This document shows positions 24,231-31,545 of a stretch of DNA of 33,982 nucleotides, piece by piece. The position numbers were made by a program, and so were the translations under genes. Origin of the DNA: an uncultured Burkholderiales bacterium (GTDB taxonomy: Bacteria; Pseudomonadota; Gammaproteobacteria; Burkholderiales; Burkholderiaceae_C); the NCBI GenBank assembly GCA_903828695.1, contig CAIKNE010000091.1, positions 1-33,982 on the forward strand, written 5' to 3'. Each line of letters starts with the position of its first letter. Position 1 is the first letter of the stretch. The notes beneath the pieces are model-generated. The model was given only the letters and a program-made list of their open reading frames with translations. It was not told the DNA's origin and ran no database searches.

Positions 24231-24523
24231 AGGCTCATTTTAACGTGCTGACTCGAAAATCATCTTTCTCTTTGAAATGTAAGCAGATATCTATCCTTGC
24301 GAGACTCAACCCTGCGCCCCCATCCATTTATCACCCAGCACTTCTTGGGAGTGGCATGAAGGTTGACACAGGATTGGGCCTACTAGCGTCGATAGGGCTT
24401 ACCTTACCAGTCGTTTTTTGTTTTCTAGATTGCTATATTGAGCCGTATTTCTATTTTTAAAGGCAACTTTTGATGGGTTCTCTAAACTATTCCAAATCAC
24501 GAAAAAATAGTACTTAATAGCTA
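24231..24523. other. Spacer between clpS and the 86-residue unknown gene
   Basis: These 293 bases hold no supported gene. A plus-strand open frame of 71 codons (24245-24460) has one hydrophobic stretch but no ribosome binding site and reads antisense to the expected clpS leader. A cold-shock gene, often found at this place in related bacteria, is not present. No clear clpS promoter was found. Confidence 0.6.
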
Positions 24524-24784
24524 CTAAGAAAATCCCAACCCATCTGACCCAATCCAATACTCGCTGGGCAGCATGATCACCCGGTGTTCACCGTCCCAAC
24601 AGGCATATAAAGATATGGCGTGCATTGGAAAAACTGTGTAAGGTATTTCTTGACGGGCATGTTCACTGCCACTGCCGTCCTCGTAAATCATCGTTGCTCT
24701 GCTTCCATTGACAGTCATGCGCACTTGCACAAACCAGTCCTCAATGCCAATCTCGCTTAGGTGACTGGCACTCACATCCATCAT
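24524..24784 (-). CDS. Hypothetical protein, 86 residues
   Basis: I do not recognise this protein. It is acidic and probably soluble, with alternating hydrophobic strands (WFVQVRMTVNG, ATMIYEDG, ISLYACWDGEHRVIMLP) that suggest a small beta-rich fold, and it has three Trp and several Tyr. The order VRMTVNGSRATMIYEDG...GEHRVIMLPSEYWIG looks like a compact domain rather than chance translation. No signal peptide or membrane helix. ATG 24784 and the following ATG 24781 are both possible starts; no strong Shine-Dalgarno site is seen. It is divergent from the next unknown gene, with a 59-nt gap, and on the same strand as clpS, 293 nt upstream of it. Confidence 0.55.
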   Translation of the reverse strand: MMDVSASHLSEIGIEDWFVQVRMTVNGSRATMIYEDGSGSEHARQEIPYTVFPMHAISLYACWDGEHRVIMLPSEYWIGSDGLGFS

Positions 24785-24818
24785 CCAAAAATACTCGGCA
24801 ATTAACCAGTCTGAAGGC

Positions 24819-24848
24819 TTGCCCCGTTCTCACCCTAGCGTGTATGAT
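24819..24848 (+). promoter_or_regulatory. Candidate sigma-70 promoter of the unknown 24.9-kb gene
   Basis: TTGCCC (24819-24824) and TATGAT (24843-24848) are spaced by 18 bases. The -10 box matches consensus in five of six positions. It covers the first ATG of the open frame (24844), so if it is real the message would start near 24855 and the next ATG, at 24922, would be the start codon. Confidence 0.4.
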
Positions 24849-25767
24849 TGTGCAAATCCATTCAATTAAAGGCTTCGAATTGTCTATCGAATCGATACGC
24901 GATCAATCCACCAACGCAGTGATGGCGAATCCATATGCAGCGAGTTGGGCCAGCGAACAAGCCTCGCCTGTGTCGTTGCAGCCGACAGAGGGCGCCAAGA
25001 CTGCCAACACAGGTGCAGCCGATGGATCGGGCGTGTATTTCGACGCCACCCAAAAACTAGCTCACGCAACGCTTTTGGCGCTCAAAGCCCAAAGCAATCA
25101 TTCGGGCACTCCCTTTGCAGGCTCCAATGCCACAACCCCCACAACCTATGCCCAGCAACCGTCTCAAACAAAGATGGGGGCGAGTAATAATAAGGGCAAC
25201 TACACGCACTTGCCCAAGGCCAACTCAAGCGTCAACTCAGCCCTGACCCTCAGCAGCATCAACACCATACCTGAGTTTCAGACCTTTATGAGCCAGATGT
25301 TTGAAACGCTTAAAACCATTAACCAAGTACCCAGTGCCTCCCAAAATATAGACAGTCTTAACAAAAACAGCGTCAAGGCGCTCACGATCTCCAATAACAA
25401 CTATTACCACCAAGGCTACGATCAAGACTCCTTTGATCTGCTCAGATCTAAATTAAAGTATTTGGCGGACCAAACTCAAAAGGCGCTTGCGCTTGCGAAC
25501 CCGTCTTTGAATATCCACCCCCCGTCCATAACGCCGGGACAAAAAACACCAGACTTCTCCAAAGATTCCACCAGCGCCCCTCCCCTTAACTCGGACAATT
25601 TGGTCACAAATCCGCACATCCAAAAGCTCAACGAGACCTACAACAGCCTAGTCTCTAGCCTGCAAGGCAATGTCAGCGCGTCTTCACTGGCCTCATTTGT
25701 GCAAAATCTCCAGCACCAGGCGCACGGTTTTAGTGGCAGCGGCATCGTGGTCAACACTAGCGCTTAA
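24844..25767 (+). CDS. Hypothetical low-complexity protein, up to 307 residues
   Basis: I do not recognise this protein. It is rich in Ser, Asn, Thr, Gln, Ala and Pro and poor in charged residues. Low-complexity parts (about 40-135 and 225-255) flank segments likely to be helical: IPEFQTFMSQMFETLKTINQ, DSFDLLRSKLKYLADQTQKALALA and IQKLNETYNSLVSSLQG. No signal peptide, membrane helix, Cys residue or catalytic motif is visible. Such a composition is common in exported or filament-associated proteins, but that is only inference. The likely start is ATG 24922 (MANPYAASWASEQ, 281 residues), because a candidate promoter overlaps ATG 24844; neither has a ribosome binding site. It is divergent from the 86-residue gene and 153 nt before the Ada-like gene. 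Confidence 0.65.
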   Translation: MIVQIHSIKGFELSIESIRDQSTNAVMANPYAASWASEQASPVSLQPTEGAKTANTGAADGSGVYFDATQKLAHATLLALKAQSNHSGTPFAGSNATTPTTYAQQPSQTKMGASNNKGNYTHLPKANSSVNSALTLSSINTIPEFQTFMSQMFETLKTINQVPSASQNIDSLNKNSVKALTISNNNYYHQGYDQDSFDLLRSKLKYLADQTQKALALANPSLNIHPPSITPGQKTPDFSKDSTSAPPLNSDNLVTNPHIQKLNETYNSLVSSLQGNVSASSLASFVQNLQHQAHGFSGSGIVVNTSA

Positions 25768-25920
25768 TACACACAAACCGCCTCAATATAAGCCGTCACA
25801 GCTTAAGACGCCTCGGCGAGCTTAGCAAAGTCAGCAAGAAACGGGTGGAGCACCCCTTGCTCCCGGTCTATCATTCCCTCACAACAAACAAACTTAAAGT
25901 ACACCCAACTGAGTTAAGCC

Positions 25921-26811
25921 ATGAACATCCCCGATGAGAGCTCCCAAGGCCAAGAGCCCCTTGAGCGTCAATACAGGATCGTTAAAAAATCGATTGAATA
26001 CCTGCGCAAGCATGTCAAGGATCAACCCTCCCTCTCGCAACTTGCCCGCGAAGTTCATTTGAGCGAGTTTCACCTGCAACGCGTCTTTACGGACTGGGCG
26101 GGCATTTCACCTAAAAAGTTTCTGCAGTACTTAACCAAAGAATATGCACTGAGCGCACTAACCCCATCCATCAGCGTGGAGCAAAGTGCTTTAGACCTTG
26201 GGCTTTCAAGCCCTAGTCGACTGCACGACTTAATGATCAAGTGCGTTGCCATGACCCCGGGAGAGGTGAAGGCAGCAGGCAAAGGGGTTCACATTAAGTT
26301 TGGACACTCGCTCACCCCCTTTGGACTGGCACTCATTGGTTGGACTGACAAAGGGGTTTGTCACTTGATGTTCAACGATGTTTTAAAAGATGCGCAAGAG
26401 GAGCTGAGGCTCATGTGGCCCAGTGCACAGTTCAGCCAAGACTGCCAAGGCGCAGACCATTGGATGCAACGCATTTTCTTTCCAGGCACTGCAAGCCCTC
26501 ACACTCACCCCCACCCCCACCCTCAACCCAGCTTGCAGGTATTGCTCAAAGGAACGGAGTTTCAAATGAAGGTTTGGGAGGCGCTGCTCAAAACACCCGC
26601 CCGAGCACTCACCACCTACGGCGCAGTTGCACAACAGTTGGGTGCCCCTTCGGCGCACCGTGCAGTTGGCACAGCCATTGGTAAGAACACGGTTGCATAT
26701 TTGATACCCTGTCACCGTGTGATCCGAGCCTCAGGCGAGTTCAGTGAGTACCGCTGGGGCGTGGAGCGCAAGATGGCAATGATAGGGCGCGAAGCTGCCC
26801 TACAAGCTTAA
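25921..26811 (+). CDS. AraC-type helix-turn-helix / methylated-DNA-protein-cysteine methyltransferase (Ada-like, without Ada zinc domain)
   Basis: The 296-residue protein joins two domains. Residues about 20-118 are an AraC/XylS helix-turn-helix (SLSQLAREVHLSEFHLQRVFTDWAGISPKKFLQYL and a second helix-turn-helix ending MTPGEVK). Residues about 125-296 are an O6-methylguanine-DNA methyltransferase with FQMKVWEALLKTP, TTYGAVAQQLGAPSAHRAVGTAIGKN and the active-site IPCHRVI (acceptor Cys264). This equals E. coli Ada without its N-terminal phosphotriester-sensing Cys4 zinc domain. It repairs O6-methylguanine irreversibly; its role as a methylation-switched activator is doubtful without that domain. 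A His-Pro run (HTHPHPHPQP, near residues 194-203) sits in the linker before the catalytic domain. It is convergent with icd. Confidence 0.92.
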   Translation: MNIPDESSQGQEPLERQYRIVKKSIEYLRKHVKDQPSLSQLAREVHLSEFHLQRVFTDWAGISPKKFLQYLTKEYALSALTPSISVEQSALDLGLSSPSRLHDLMIKCVAMTPGEVKAAGKGVHIKFGHSLTPFGLALIGWTDKGVCHLMFNDVLKDAQEELRLMWPSAQFSQDCQGADHWMQRIFFPGTASPHTHPHPHPQPSLQVLLKGTEFQMKVWEALLKTPARALTTYGAVAQQLGAPSAHRAVGTAIGKNTVAYLIPCHRVIRASGEFSEYRWGVERKMAMIGREAALQA

Positions 26812-26876
26812 CGAAATAACGCGAGCAAAGAACTCTAGCCAACAAGAGCGCGGGGCGTCTTCGTCGGCTCGCAAAC

Positions 26877-28130
26877 TCACATGTTCTCGATCATCTCCTG
26901 CCCGAAAGCTGAGCAACTAATCTGCACAGCCCCTTGCATTCTTTTGGCAAAGTCGTGTGTGACTTTTTTACTGAGGATCGATTTCTCCATCGATTGAATA
27001 ATCAAATCTGCTGCCTCTGACCAGCCCATGTGTCTGAGCATCATCTCGGCACTCAAAATCTCAGAGCCCGGATTGGCGTAGTCTTTTCCTGCATATTTGG
27101 GGGCTGGACCATGGGTGGCCTCAAAGCAAGCCACAGAATCAGACATGTTTGCACCGGGCGCAATGCTCGTGCCCCCTACCTGCGCAGCGAGCGCATCAGA
27201 GATAAAGTCCCCGTTCAAGTTAAGCGTTGCAATCACACTAAACTCAATAGGGCGAATTAAGATTTGTTGCAAGAAGGTGTCCATCACCGTATCTTGGACA
27301 ATGATTTCTTTACCTGTTTTCGGATTTTTAAATTTACAAAGCGGTCCCCCGTCAATGACCTGGGCACCAAACTCTTTAACGGCAACTTCATACGCCCAGT
27401 CTCTAAAGGAGCCCTCGGTGAACTTCATGATGTTTCCCTTGTGGACCAAGGTCAGGCTGGGCTTGTTGTGATCAATGGTGTACTGCAGCGCCTTTCTAAC
27501 AAAACGCTGCGTGCCTTCCTTAGAGACCGGCTTGATGCCGATCCCAGAGGTGGCGGGGAAGCGAATCTTATTAACGCCCATCTCTTTGGTTAGAAATGAG
27601 ATTAATTTTTTAGCCTGCTCAGAGCCAGCCTGAAATTCGATTCCCGCGTAAAGGTCCTCCGAGTTCTCCCTAAAAATCACCATATTCGTTTTCTCGGGCT
27701 CTCGCACCGGAGAGGGTACACCGCTGAAATAACGAACTGGACGCAAACACACATACAAATCAAGCTCTTGTCTGAGTGCAACATTTAAGGAGCGGATATC
27801 GCCGCTGATGGGGATCGTCAAAGGCCCCTTGATGGACACCACATAGTCGCGCAGCGCCTGGATGGTCTCTTGCGGCAGCAACTCACCCTTGCCGTACAAC
27901 TGAAGGGCCTTGTCCCCTGCGAAGACCTCCATCCACTGTATTTGTTTTTTGCCGCCATACGCTTTAGCTACAGCCGCGTCGACCACCTTTTTCATAACGG
28001 GTGTAATGTCAACGCCTGTGCCGTCGCCTTCAATGAAAGGAATAATGGGTTGATTGGGAACGCTTAAGGTGTGATCTGAATTAACAGTAATTTTCTCGCC
28101 AACCCCTGGCACTTTAATGTGCTTGTACAT
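26877..28130 (-). CDS. icd: Isocitrate dehydrogenase (NADP-type lineage)
   Basis: The 417-residue product (E. coli 416) aligns end to end with bacterial Icd: [40 protein letters not shown] (with the regulatory Ser), [44 protein letters not shown], and [16 protein letters not shown]. It oxidises isocitrate to 2-oxoglutarate in the TCA cycle. Lys344 and Tyr345 (E. coli numbering), which hold the NADP 2'-phosphate, are kept, but Val351 is Ala, Tyr391 is His and Arg395 is Lys; near the active site GPLTTPVGGGIRSLN reads [18 protein letters not shown] 28130 is chosen over a TTG directly before it, as GGAG lies 7 nt upstream. Identity is sure; cofactor preference is less so. Confidence 0.95.
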   Translation of the reverse strand: MYKHIKVPGVGEKITVNSDHTLSVPNQPIIPFIEGDGTGVDITPVMKKVVDAAVAKAYGGKKQIQWMEVFAGDKALQLYGKGELLPQETIQALRDYVVSIKGPLTIPISGDIRSLNVALRQELDLYVCLRPVRYFSGVPSPVREPEKTNMVIFRENSEDLYAGIEFQAGSEQAKKLISFLTKEMGVNKIRFPATSGIGIKPVSKEGTQRFVRKALQYTIDHNKPSLTLVHKGNIMKFTEGSFRDWAYEVAVKEFGAQVIDGGPLCKFKNPKTGKEIIVQDTVMDTFLQQILIRPIEFSVIATLNLNGDFISDALAAQVGGTSIAPGANMSDSVACFEATHGPAPKYAGKDYANPGSEILSAEMMLRHMGWSEAADLIIQSMEKSILSKKVTHDFAKRMQGAVQISCSAFGQEMIENM

Positions 28131-28323
28131 CAAATATCTCCAAACAGGACTATGATCAAACGCATGTATGGATCATTAACAATACGACCTAAAATCCCCA
28201 TACTCTTGACGAATAATAGCATTAAGATCGCTGTACAAATTTCATCCAACTGATGAGTCTATTGAGTTAGAAAAACCCCAGCTAGCACAATTCAATCCAT
28301 TCACCCACAAGCAATTAACGCTC

Positions 28324-28881
28324 ATGCAAGTAAATCACCCGGTCACGCCAATAGATTCCAAGCCTATGCTCCCCTCACCTGGTCTCAGGCTTGGAGGCGC
28401 GGTTCAAAGTTTCAAACTCCGTATTCAGGCCATTTTGTGGATCACAACTGCGCTTTTGTGGACTCAACCGAGTTGGTCGCAAACCCCTTCTGCGCCAGCG
28501 CCCCAAACGGGCTTACCCAGAGTGACTCTTCAAGCGGGAATGTTTCAAATAGATGCCCAAGTCGCAAGCACAGACTATCAGCGCGAGGTGGGTCTTATGT
28601 TTCGCCCCCAAATGGCCCAGCACGAGGGGATGTTGTTTGTGTTCGAGCAAACCTCACCGCAGTGCTTTTGGATGAAAAACACGATACTCCCTTTGTCTGC
28701 TGCGTTTATTGAAGCGGACGGAACGATCGTTAATATTGAGGACATGAAGCCACAGACCACGGACTCACACTGCTCCCTAAAACCCGTGCGCTTTGTGCTT
28801 GAGATGAACCAGGGTTGGTTTAAAAAGAAAGGCCTCAAAGCGGGAGCCAAATTGTTAGGCTCTCCCTTTAAGGCCAACTAA
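28324..28881 (+). CDS. DUF192 (UPF0127) family exported protein
   Basis: The protein has up to 185 residues. A hydrophobic segment (FKLRIQAILWITTALLWTQPSWSQ) works as a signal peptide with cleavage near WSQT; the 28 residues before it are unusual, and a start at ATG 28366 would give a more normal signal peptide. The DUF192 domain follows: VTLQAGMFQIDAQVASTDYQREVGLMFRPQMAQHEGMLFVFEQTSPQCFWMKNTILPLSAAFIEADGTIVNI (shown by its parts GLMFR, GMLFVF, FWMKNT and PLSAAF). The function of the family is unknown; members are periplasmic or extracellular. It is divergent from icd, an arrangement also known in relatives. Confidence 0.9.
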   Translation: MQVNHPVTPIDSKPMLPSPGLRLGGAVQSFKLRIQAILWITTALLWTQPSWSQTPSAPAPQTGLPRVTLQAGMFQIDAQVASTDYQREVGLMFRPQMAQHEGMLFVFEQTSPQCFWMKNTILPLSAAFIEADGTIVNIEDMKPQTTDSHCSLKPVRFVLEMNQGWFKKKGLKAGAKLLGSPFKAN

Positions 28882-28914
28882 GATTGCCGACCATCACCAT
28901 TCAAGCGCAATCAT

Positions 28915-28955
28915 AAAAAAAGCCGGCATCGCTGAACTGATCCAGCCGTACCGGC
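28915..28955 (-). terminator. Terminator after sodB
   Basis: On the minus strand GCCGG (28951-28955) pairs with CCGGC (28922-28926), with an inner stem GCTGGA/TTCAGC, and is followed by seven T residues (28915-28921). It lies about 56 nt beyond the sodB stop codon. Confidence 0.75.
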
Positions 28956-28963
28956 GCGCTCGC

Positions 28964-28998
28964 CTTTGACTTTTAAGGGTGAACACCCAAAGTCAAAG
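28964..28998. repeat. Long inverted repeat between sodB and the DUF192 gene
   Basis: CTTTGACTTT (28964-28973) and AAAGTCAAAG (28989-28998) are a perfect 10-bp inverted repeat, with GGGT/ACCC pairing inside. There is no T-run directly after it on either strand. It may be a second, factor-assisted terminator or an RNA-stabilising 3' hairpin for sodB, whose stop codon is only 12 nt away. Confidence 0.8.
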
Positions 28999-29010
28999 CA
29001 CATTTATATA

Positions 29011-29592
29011 TCAAGCAAAATTAGCCTCAACAAAGCTCCAGTTGACCAAGTGCTCAAGATAAGTTTCTACGAACTTTGGACGCAGATTTCTGTAATCAAT
29101 GTAGTAAGCGTGCTCCCACACATCAACCGTTAAGAGTGCTTTATCGGCTGTTGTCAAAGGTGTGCCCGCTGCACCCATGTTAACAATGTCAACTGTGGCG
29201 TCCGGCTTTTTAACAAGCCAAGTCCAACCAGAGCCAAAATTCCCGACTGCTGACTTAACAAACGCTTCCTTAAAAGCCGCGTAGGAGCCCCACTTTGCAG
29301 TGATCGCCTGAGCCAAAGCACCTGTTGGTTCGCCCCCGCCACTTGGCTTCATACAGTTCCAAAAGAATGTGTGATTCCAAATTTGCGCAGAATTGTTGTA
29401 AATACCGCCGCTTGACTTTTTGATGATCTCCTCCAGGGACATGGCTTCAAACTCTGTTCCCTTTAGTAAATTGTTCAGATTAACCACATAAGCATTGTGG
29501 TGCTTGCCGTGGTGGAACTCTAGGGTCTCTTTAGAGTAATGAGGAGCCAAGGAGTCGATGGCATAGGGTAGGGGTGGTAGGGTGTGTTCCAT
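29011..29592 (-). CDS. sodB: Superoxide dismutase, Fe type
   Basis: From ATG 29592 the protein has 193 residues, exactly the length of E. coli SodB. The four metal ligands are at the expected places: His27 ([13 protein letters not shown]), His74 (IWNHTFFW), Asp157 and His161 ([13 protein letters not shown]). Gln70 in NSAQIWNH is the residue that marks the iron form. The enzyme converts superoxide to H2O2 and O2 in the cytoplasm; no signal peptide is present. A longer frame to 29628 exists, but AAGG lies 10 nt before ATG 29592 and homologues start there. It is 137 nt downstream of xseA on the same strand. Confidence 0.97.
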   Translation of the reverse strand: MEHTLPPLPYAIDSLAPHYSKETLEFHHGKHHNAYVVNLNNLLKGTEFEAMSLEEIIKKSSGGIYNNSAQIWNHTFFWNCMKPSGGGEPTGALAQAITAKWGSYAAFKEAFVKSAVGNFGSGWTWLVKKPDATVDIVNMGAAGTPLTTADKALLTVDVWEHAYYIDYRNLRPKFVETYLEHLVNWSFVEANFA

Positions 29593-29729
29593 GATAGTGA
29601 GGCCTTTTAGAAAAAAACGTAGTAACAATAAATTGCAAAATTGGGTTTTTTGGAATCAAAGTCTGCCATCCTTGGATGTCAGATATGTCTCCTCAGTAGC
29701 TTATTTTAGTACGATGCTAAAAATGACGC

Positions 29730-31037
29730 TTATTTTACGGATTTCAAGCGTACATCACTCACGACCAAGCCCACCTCGCCGTCACTCATCACGGCTTTAA
29801 CGCCCTGCCCGGGCACGGCTTGCTTGGCCGTGGTGATCGGCTCGCCCTTTTGATCGCTGAGCCAAGCGTAGCCACGTTTTAAGACCAAAGAAGGGTCAAG
29901 AAGTTCTAGTCGAATGCTGGATTTTTGAAGTCTATCCTTTTGAAACTGCACCAACTCTTTCAGACCTCGCTCCAATCTGATCCCTAGCAACTGGGTTTTG
30001 TTGTTGGACTGGGCAATGGGCAAACGCACACACTCTTTCATTCGGTTAAAGGAGTGCGTCAAGCGGGCCTGCTCTAGGTGCAGTCTTGAGGAGGGCCTAC
30101 CCATTCGGTCTTGGAGGTAGTCCATTTTCTGCTCAGCACGGTCAATCGTTAAATGTGCCCCGCGCGTCAAAAGCTCAAAGAGGCTTTGAACACTGCGCAG
30201 CAAAATATCCCTCGGGACAGCGCAAAGCTCAGCCGCCGCGGTGGGCGTAGGAGCCCTTAAGTCAGCGCAAAAGTCTGCAATCGTGAAATCCGTCTCATGC
30301 CCTACCCCGCTTATGATGGGCACGGGGCTTTGAACAATAGTTCTAGCAAGCTCCTCATCGTTAAAGCCCCACAGATCTTCCATCGATCCCCCCCCTCGCA
30401 CAAGCAATATGACATCAACCGATTGCACGCTGTACAACTGCTTTAAGGCTCTAACGAGTGAGCCAGGCGCCTCTAAGCCTTGAACAATAGCGGGACTTAT
30501 CACCACCTCAGTATGAGGCACCCTTCGCCTCAAAGCAGTACAAACATCGTGCAAGGCCGCTGCGTTAGGGGACGTAACCACCCCAATCCTTCGAGGCATT
30601 GAGGGAATCGGTCTTTTGCGAGACTCTTCAAACAGTCCCTCCTCCTCCAGTTTGGCCTTTAGCTTTAAGAACTGTTCATACAAAGTCCCTAGCCCCGCTT
30701 TGCGCATGGACTCCACCACCATTTGCAACTCGCCCCTGGCCTCGTAGACACCCAACTTGCCAAATACCTCAACAGACTCTCCGTCTTTGGGCGCAAATTG
30801 AAGCTGCGAGGCAGCGCGTTTAAACATAGCGCAGCGGAGTTGGCCCTCGGCGTCTTTGATGGAGAAATAACAGTGTCCACTAGAGGCGCGCGTAAATCCA
30901 CTAATCTCACCCTTCACCGCCACAGGGTTGAATCTGGATTGCAAAGCATCGGAGACGGCTTTGCAAAGCGCACCGACACCCCAAATGCGCCTAGATGGGC
31001 TTTGGTTATCGGCTAAAAGATCGGTATTAAAAGTCAT
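29730..31037 (-). CDS. xseA: Exodeoxyribonuclease VII large subunit
   Basis: The 435-residue protein has an N-terminal OB fold (VKGEISGFTRASSGHCYFSIKDAEGQLRCAMF, FGKLGVYEARGELQMVVE), the catalytic region RIGVVTSPNAAALHDV...VILLVRGGGSMEDLWGFNDEELAR and SGVGHETDFTIADFCADLRAPTPTAAAE, a coiled coil (about 285-370) and the conserved C-terminal PSLVLKRGYAWLSD segment. XseA with the small subunit XseB degrades single-stranded DNA; xseB is not adjacent. A G8 tract (30388-30395) encodes RGGGS. Confidence 0.97.
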   Translation of the reverse strand: MTFNTDLLADNQSPSRRIWGVGALCKAVSDALQSRFNPVAVKGEISGFTRASSGHCYFSIKDAEGQLRCAMFKRAASQLQFAPKDGESVEVFGKLGVYEARGELQMVVESMRKAGLGTLYEQFLKLKAKLEEEGLFEESRKRPIPSMPRRIGVVTSPNAAALHDVCTALRRRVPHTEVVISPAIVQGLEAPGSLVRALKQLYSVQSVDVILLVRGGGSMEDLWGFNDEELARTIVQSPVPIISGVGHETDFTIADFCADLRAPTPTAAAELCAVPRDILLRSVQSLFELLTRGAHLTIDRAEQKMDYLQDRMGRPSSRLHLEQARLTHSFNRMKECVRLPIAQSNNKTQLLGIRLERGLKELVQFQKDRLQKSSIRLELLDPSLVLKRGYAWLSDQKGEPITTAKQAVPGQGVKAVMSDGEVGLVVSDVRLKSVK

Positions 31038-31267
31038 TAATCAGTCGTAAAAATCAAATAACACATTGACCGTGTCAATTTCCTAAATGAGTTAAACACA
31101 CGCCTAAAAACCCAATACCCAATTTGTACCCGAGCCCGCTGAGATCAAGCATTCATCTCATAACCCGTTGATTTATATGGATTTTTAATTGTCTAATTTG
31201 TAATCTTTTTAAATCAAGCGCCAAACCACGGGGGTTTACAGCGGTTCAAATAGAGTTACTCACAAAG

Positions 31268-31276
31268 TTATCCACA
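31268..31276 (+). promoter_or_regulatory. Consensus DnaA box
   Basis: TTATCCACA is a perfect match to the strict DnaA-binding 9-mer, placed in AT-rich DNA between xseA and exbB. It is a single box, with no cluster visible, so it is not evidence of an origin; it could titrate DnaA or regulate a neighbour. Confidence 0.5.
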
Positions 31277-31335
31277 GTTTATGTGATTTTAGTGACTTTT
31301 ATTGACTTGCGAACTAAAGCCAACACCTCAAAGGG

Positions 31336-31461
31336 GTGAGGGTTGCGAAAATAAACTCCAAACTTGTCCTCAAGCGGCTGGTGTTGCATCAAGAAACGAA
31401 AGGTAAGGCTGAGCAATTCTTACGGATGCTAGGCTTAGAAGAACCAAGGCCAGTAGGTTAA
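31336..31461 (+). CDS. Candidate 41-residue small protein or gene remnant
   Basis: An open frame from GTG 31336 to TAA 31459-31461 encodes a basic 41-residue chain with a helical look (INSKLVLKRLVLHQETKGKA, then EQFLRMLGLEEP). AAGGGG lies directly before the GTG, too close to act as a ribosome binding site for it. No family is recognised. It may be a small protein, the tail of a decayed gene, or chance. Confidence 0.2.
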   Translation: MRVAKINSKLVLKRLVLHQETKGKAEQFLRMLGLEEPRPVG

Positions 31462-31534
31462 AACTTCAGCAATTAAGCATATTTAGAAAATTGGGACGTA
31501 TACAACCGATAATCAAGGGTCACATTAATTATTC

Positions 31535-31539
31535 GGGAG
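31535..31539 (+). promoter_or_regulatory. Ribosome binding site that sets the TTG start of exbB
   Basis: GGGAG lies 6 nt before the TTG at 31546-31548. The same frame also has a TTG at 31540, directly abutting this site and so too close. The protein from 31546 begins MFSILEAAGWPIWPLL, the usual N terminus of this family. Confidence 0.7.
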
Positions 31540-31545
31540 TTGTTA

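Larger units (their letters stand above)
31038..31545. other. 508-nt intergenic region between xseA and exbB
   Basis: This divergent spacer is the longest gene-free stretch in the second half. It has an AT-rich part (about 31150-31310) holding one perfect DnaA box (31268-31276), a short inverted repeat TTGAC/GTCAA near 31068-31080 that may belong to the xseA promoter, a hairpin CACCTC/GGGGTG (31324-31338), and a 41-codon open frame from GTG 31336 to 31461. No convincing promoter pair for exbB was found. Confidence 0.65.

Noticed and set aside
24245-24460. Plus-strand 71-codon frame with a hydrophobic stretch, and a TTGACA inside it
   Set aside because: No ribosome binding site, and the TTGACA has no -10 partner at 16-18 bases.
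31268-31276. DnaA box as sign of a replication origin
   Set aside because: A single box with no cluster, and no dnaA, dnaN, gidA or parAB genes nearby.
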